A DNA stretch of 64,000 nucleotides from Achromobacter aegrifaciens. Its GTDB lineage: Bacteria; Pseudomonadota; Gammaproteobacteria; Burkholderiales; Burkholderiaceae_B. The notes below the pieces were generated by a model. It worked only from the letters and a program-made list of their open reading frames with translations. It was not told where the DNA came from and did not search any database. The position numbers were made by a program, and so were the translations under genes. The stretch covers positions 1 to 64,000 of the forward strand of contig NZ_CADIJY010000013.1 of the NCBI RefSeq assembly GCF_902859735.1. Direction: 5' to 3'. This document shows, in pieces, positions 63,975-64,000 of the stretch; position 1 is the first letter of the stretch, and each line of letters opens with the position of its first letter.

Positions 63975-64000
63975 CTAGCCGAATGCCTTGATGAAGAAAT
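63975..64000 (-). CDS. C-terminal end of a gene running off the window
   Basis: On the minus strand the last bases read as FFIKAFG followed by TAG (stop at 63975-63977), converging with the FadR-type gene. Only about eight codons are visible, so the frame is uncertain and the product cannot be named. Confidence 0.3.

Overview
The window is high-GC, gene-dense bacterial chromosome. It looks like a betaproteobacterium of the Alcaligenaceae (Achromobacter/Bordetella type). The grounds are the GC-rich codon use, the hemA-prfA-prmC-grxD-ubiX gene string, a Bug-type solute receptor, a liv-type ABC importer and many small catabolic operons with LysR, IclR or GntR regulators. This assignment rests on recall of gene order, not on a search. 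I see no rRNA, CRISPR array, insertion sequence or prophage.

Layout. 0.1-6.5 kb: ilvD with a clear terminator, an AraC and a LysR regulator, a GNAT acetyltransferase overlapping an MFS transporter, and queC. 6.7-13.7 kb: ppc, then an iron-uptake cell-surface signalling set (FecI-like sigma factor, FecR-like regulator, STN-domain TonB receptor) behind a Fur-box-like site. 14-22 kb: two divisions of one catabolic locus, a 3-hydroxyacyl-CoA dehydrogenase/AtoE/SDR operon and the lower beta-ketoadipate operon pcaIJ-catC-yciI-like-pcaD-cyclase. An IclR gene lies between them, and paired 15-bp operator-like boxes with the same 19-bp centre spacing occur at both promoters. 22-26.4 kb: the housekeeping string ubiX, grxD, prmC, prfA, hemA. 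26.6-30.3 kb: two identical tRNA-Phe genes with similar flanks, bracketing a degraded regulator gene with a perfect 36-bp palindrome at its start, an orphan terminator and an MscS-type channel. 30.3-38.2 kb: an ABC exporter, a copper-handling locus (Met-rich periplasmic protein and CopA-type ATPase), an operon of DUF4142, cupredoxin and ECF sigma factor, and an Lrp regulator. 38.4-41.7 kb: two amino-acid/metabolite exporters, a glycine-rich membrane protein and a Bug receptor.

41.8-53.8 kb is the most interesting part. A long co-directional run, divergent from a LysR gene, encodes an aldehyde dehydrogenase, a GMC alcohol dehydrogenase, a branched-chain-type ABC importer (receptor, LivH, a fused LivM-LivG and LivF), a family III CoA-transferase and an HMG-CoA lyase. 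Read in order, these enzymes could oxidise an imported alcohol to an acid, activate it as a CoA thioester and cleave it. Mevalonate to HMG to HMG-CoA to acetyl-CoA plus acetoacetate fits every step. 53.8-60.8 kb carries a second ABC receptor closely related to the first, without its own permease, downstream of an acetoin-dehydrogenase-like E1 (alpha-beta fused)/E2 pair, two SDRs and a GntR regulator. A palindromic operator sits at the head of that run.

60.9-64 kb: a ZnuD-like TonB receptor with a His-rich loop and Zur-box-like half sites, a FadR-type GntR regulator, and the last codons of a gene running off the window.
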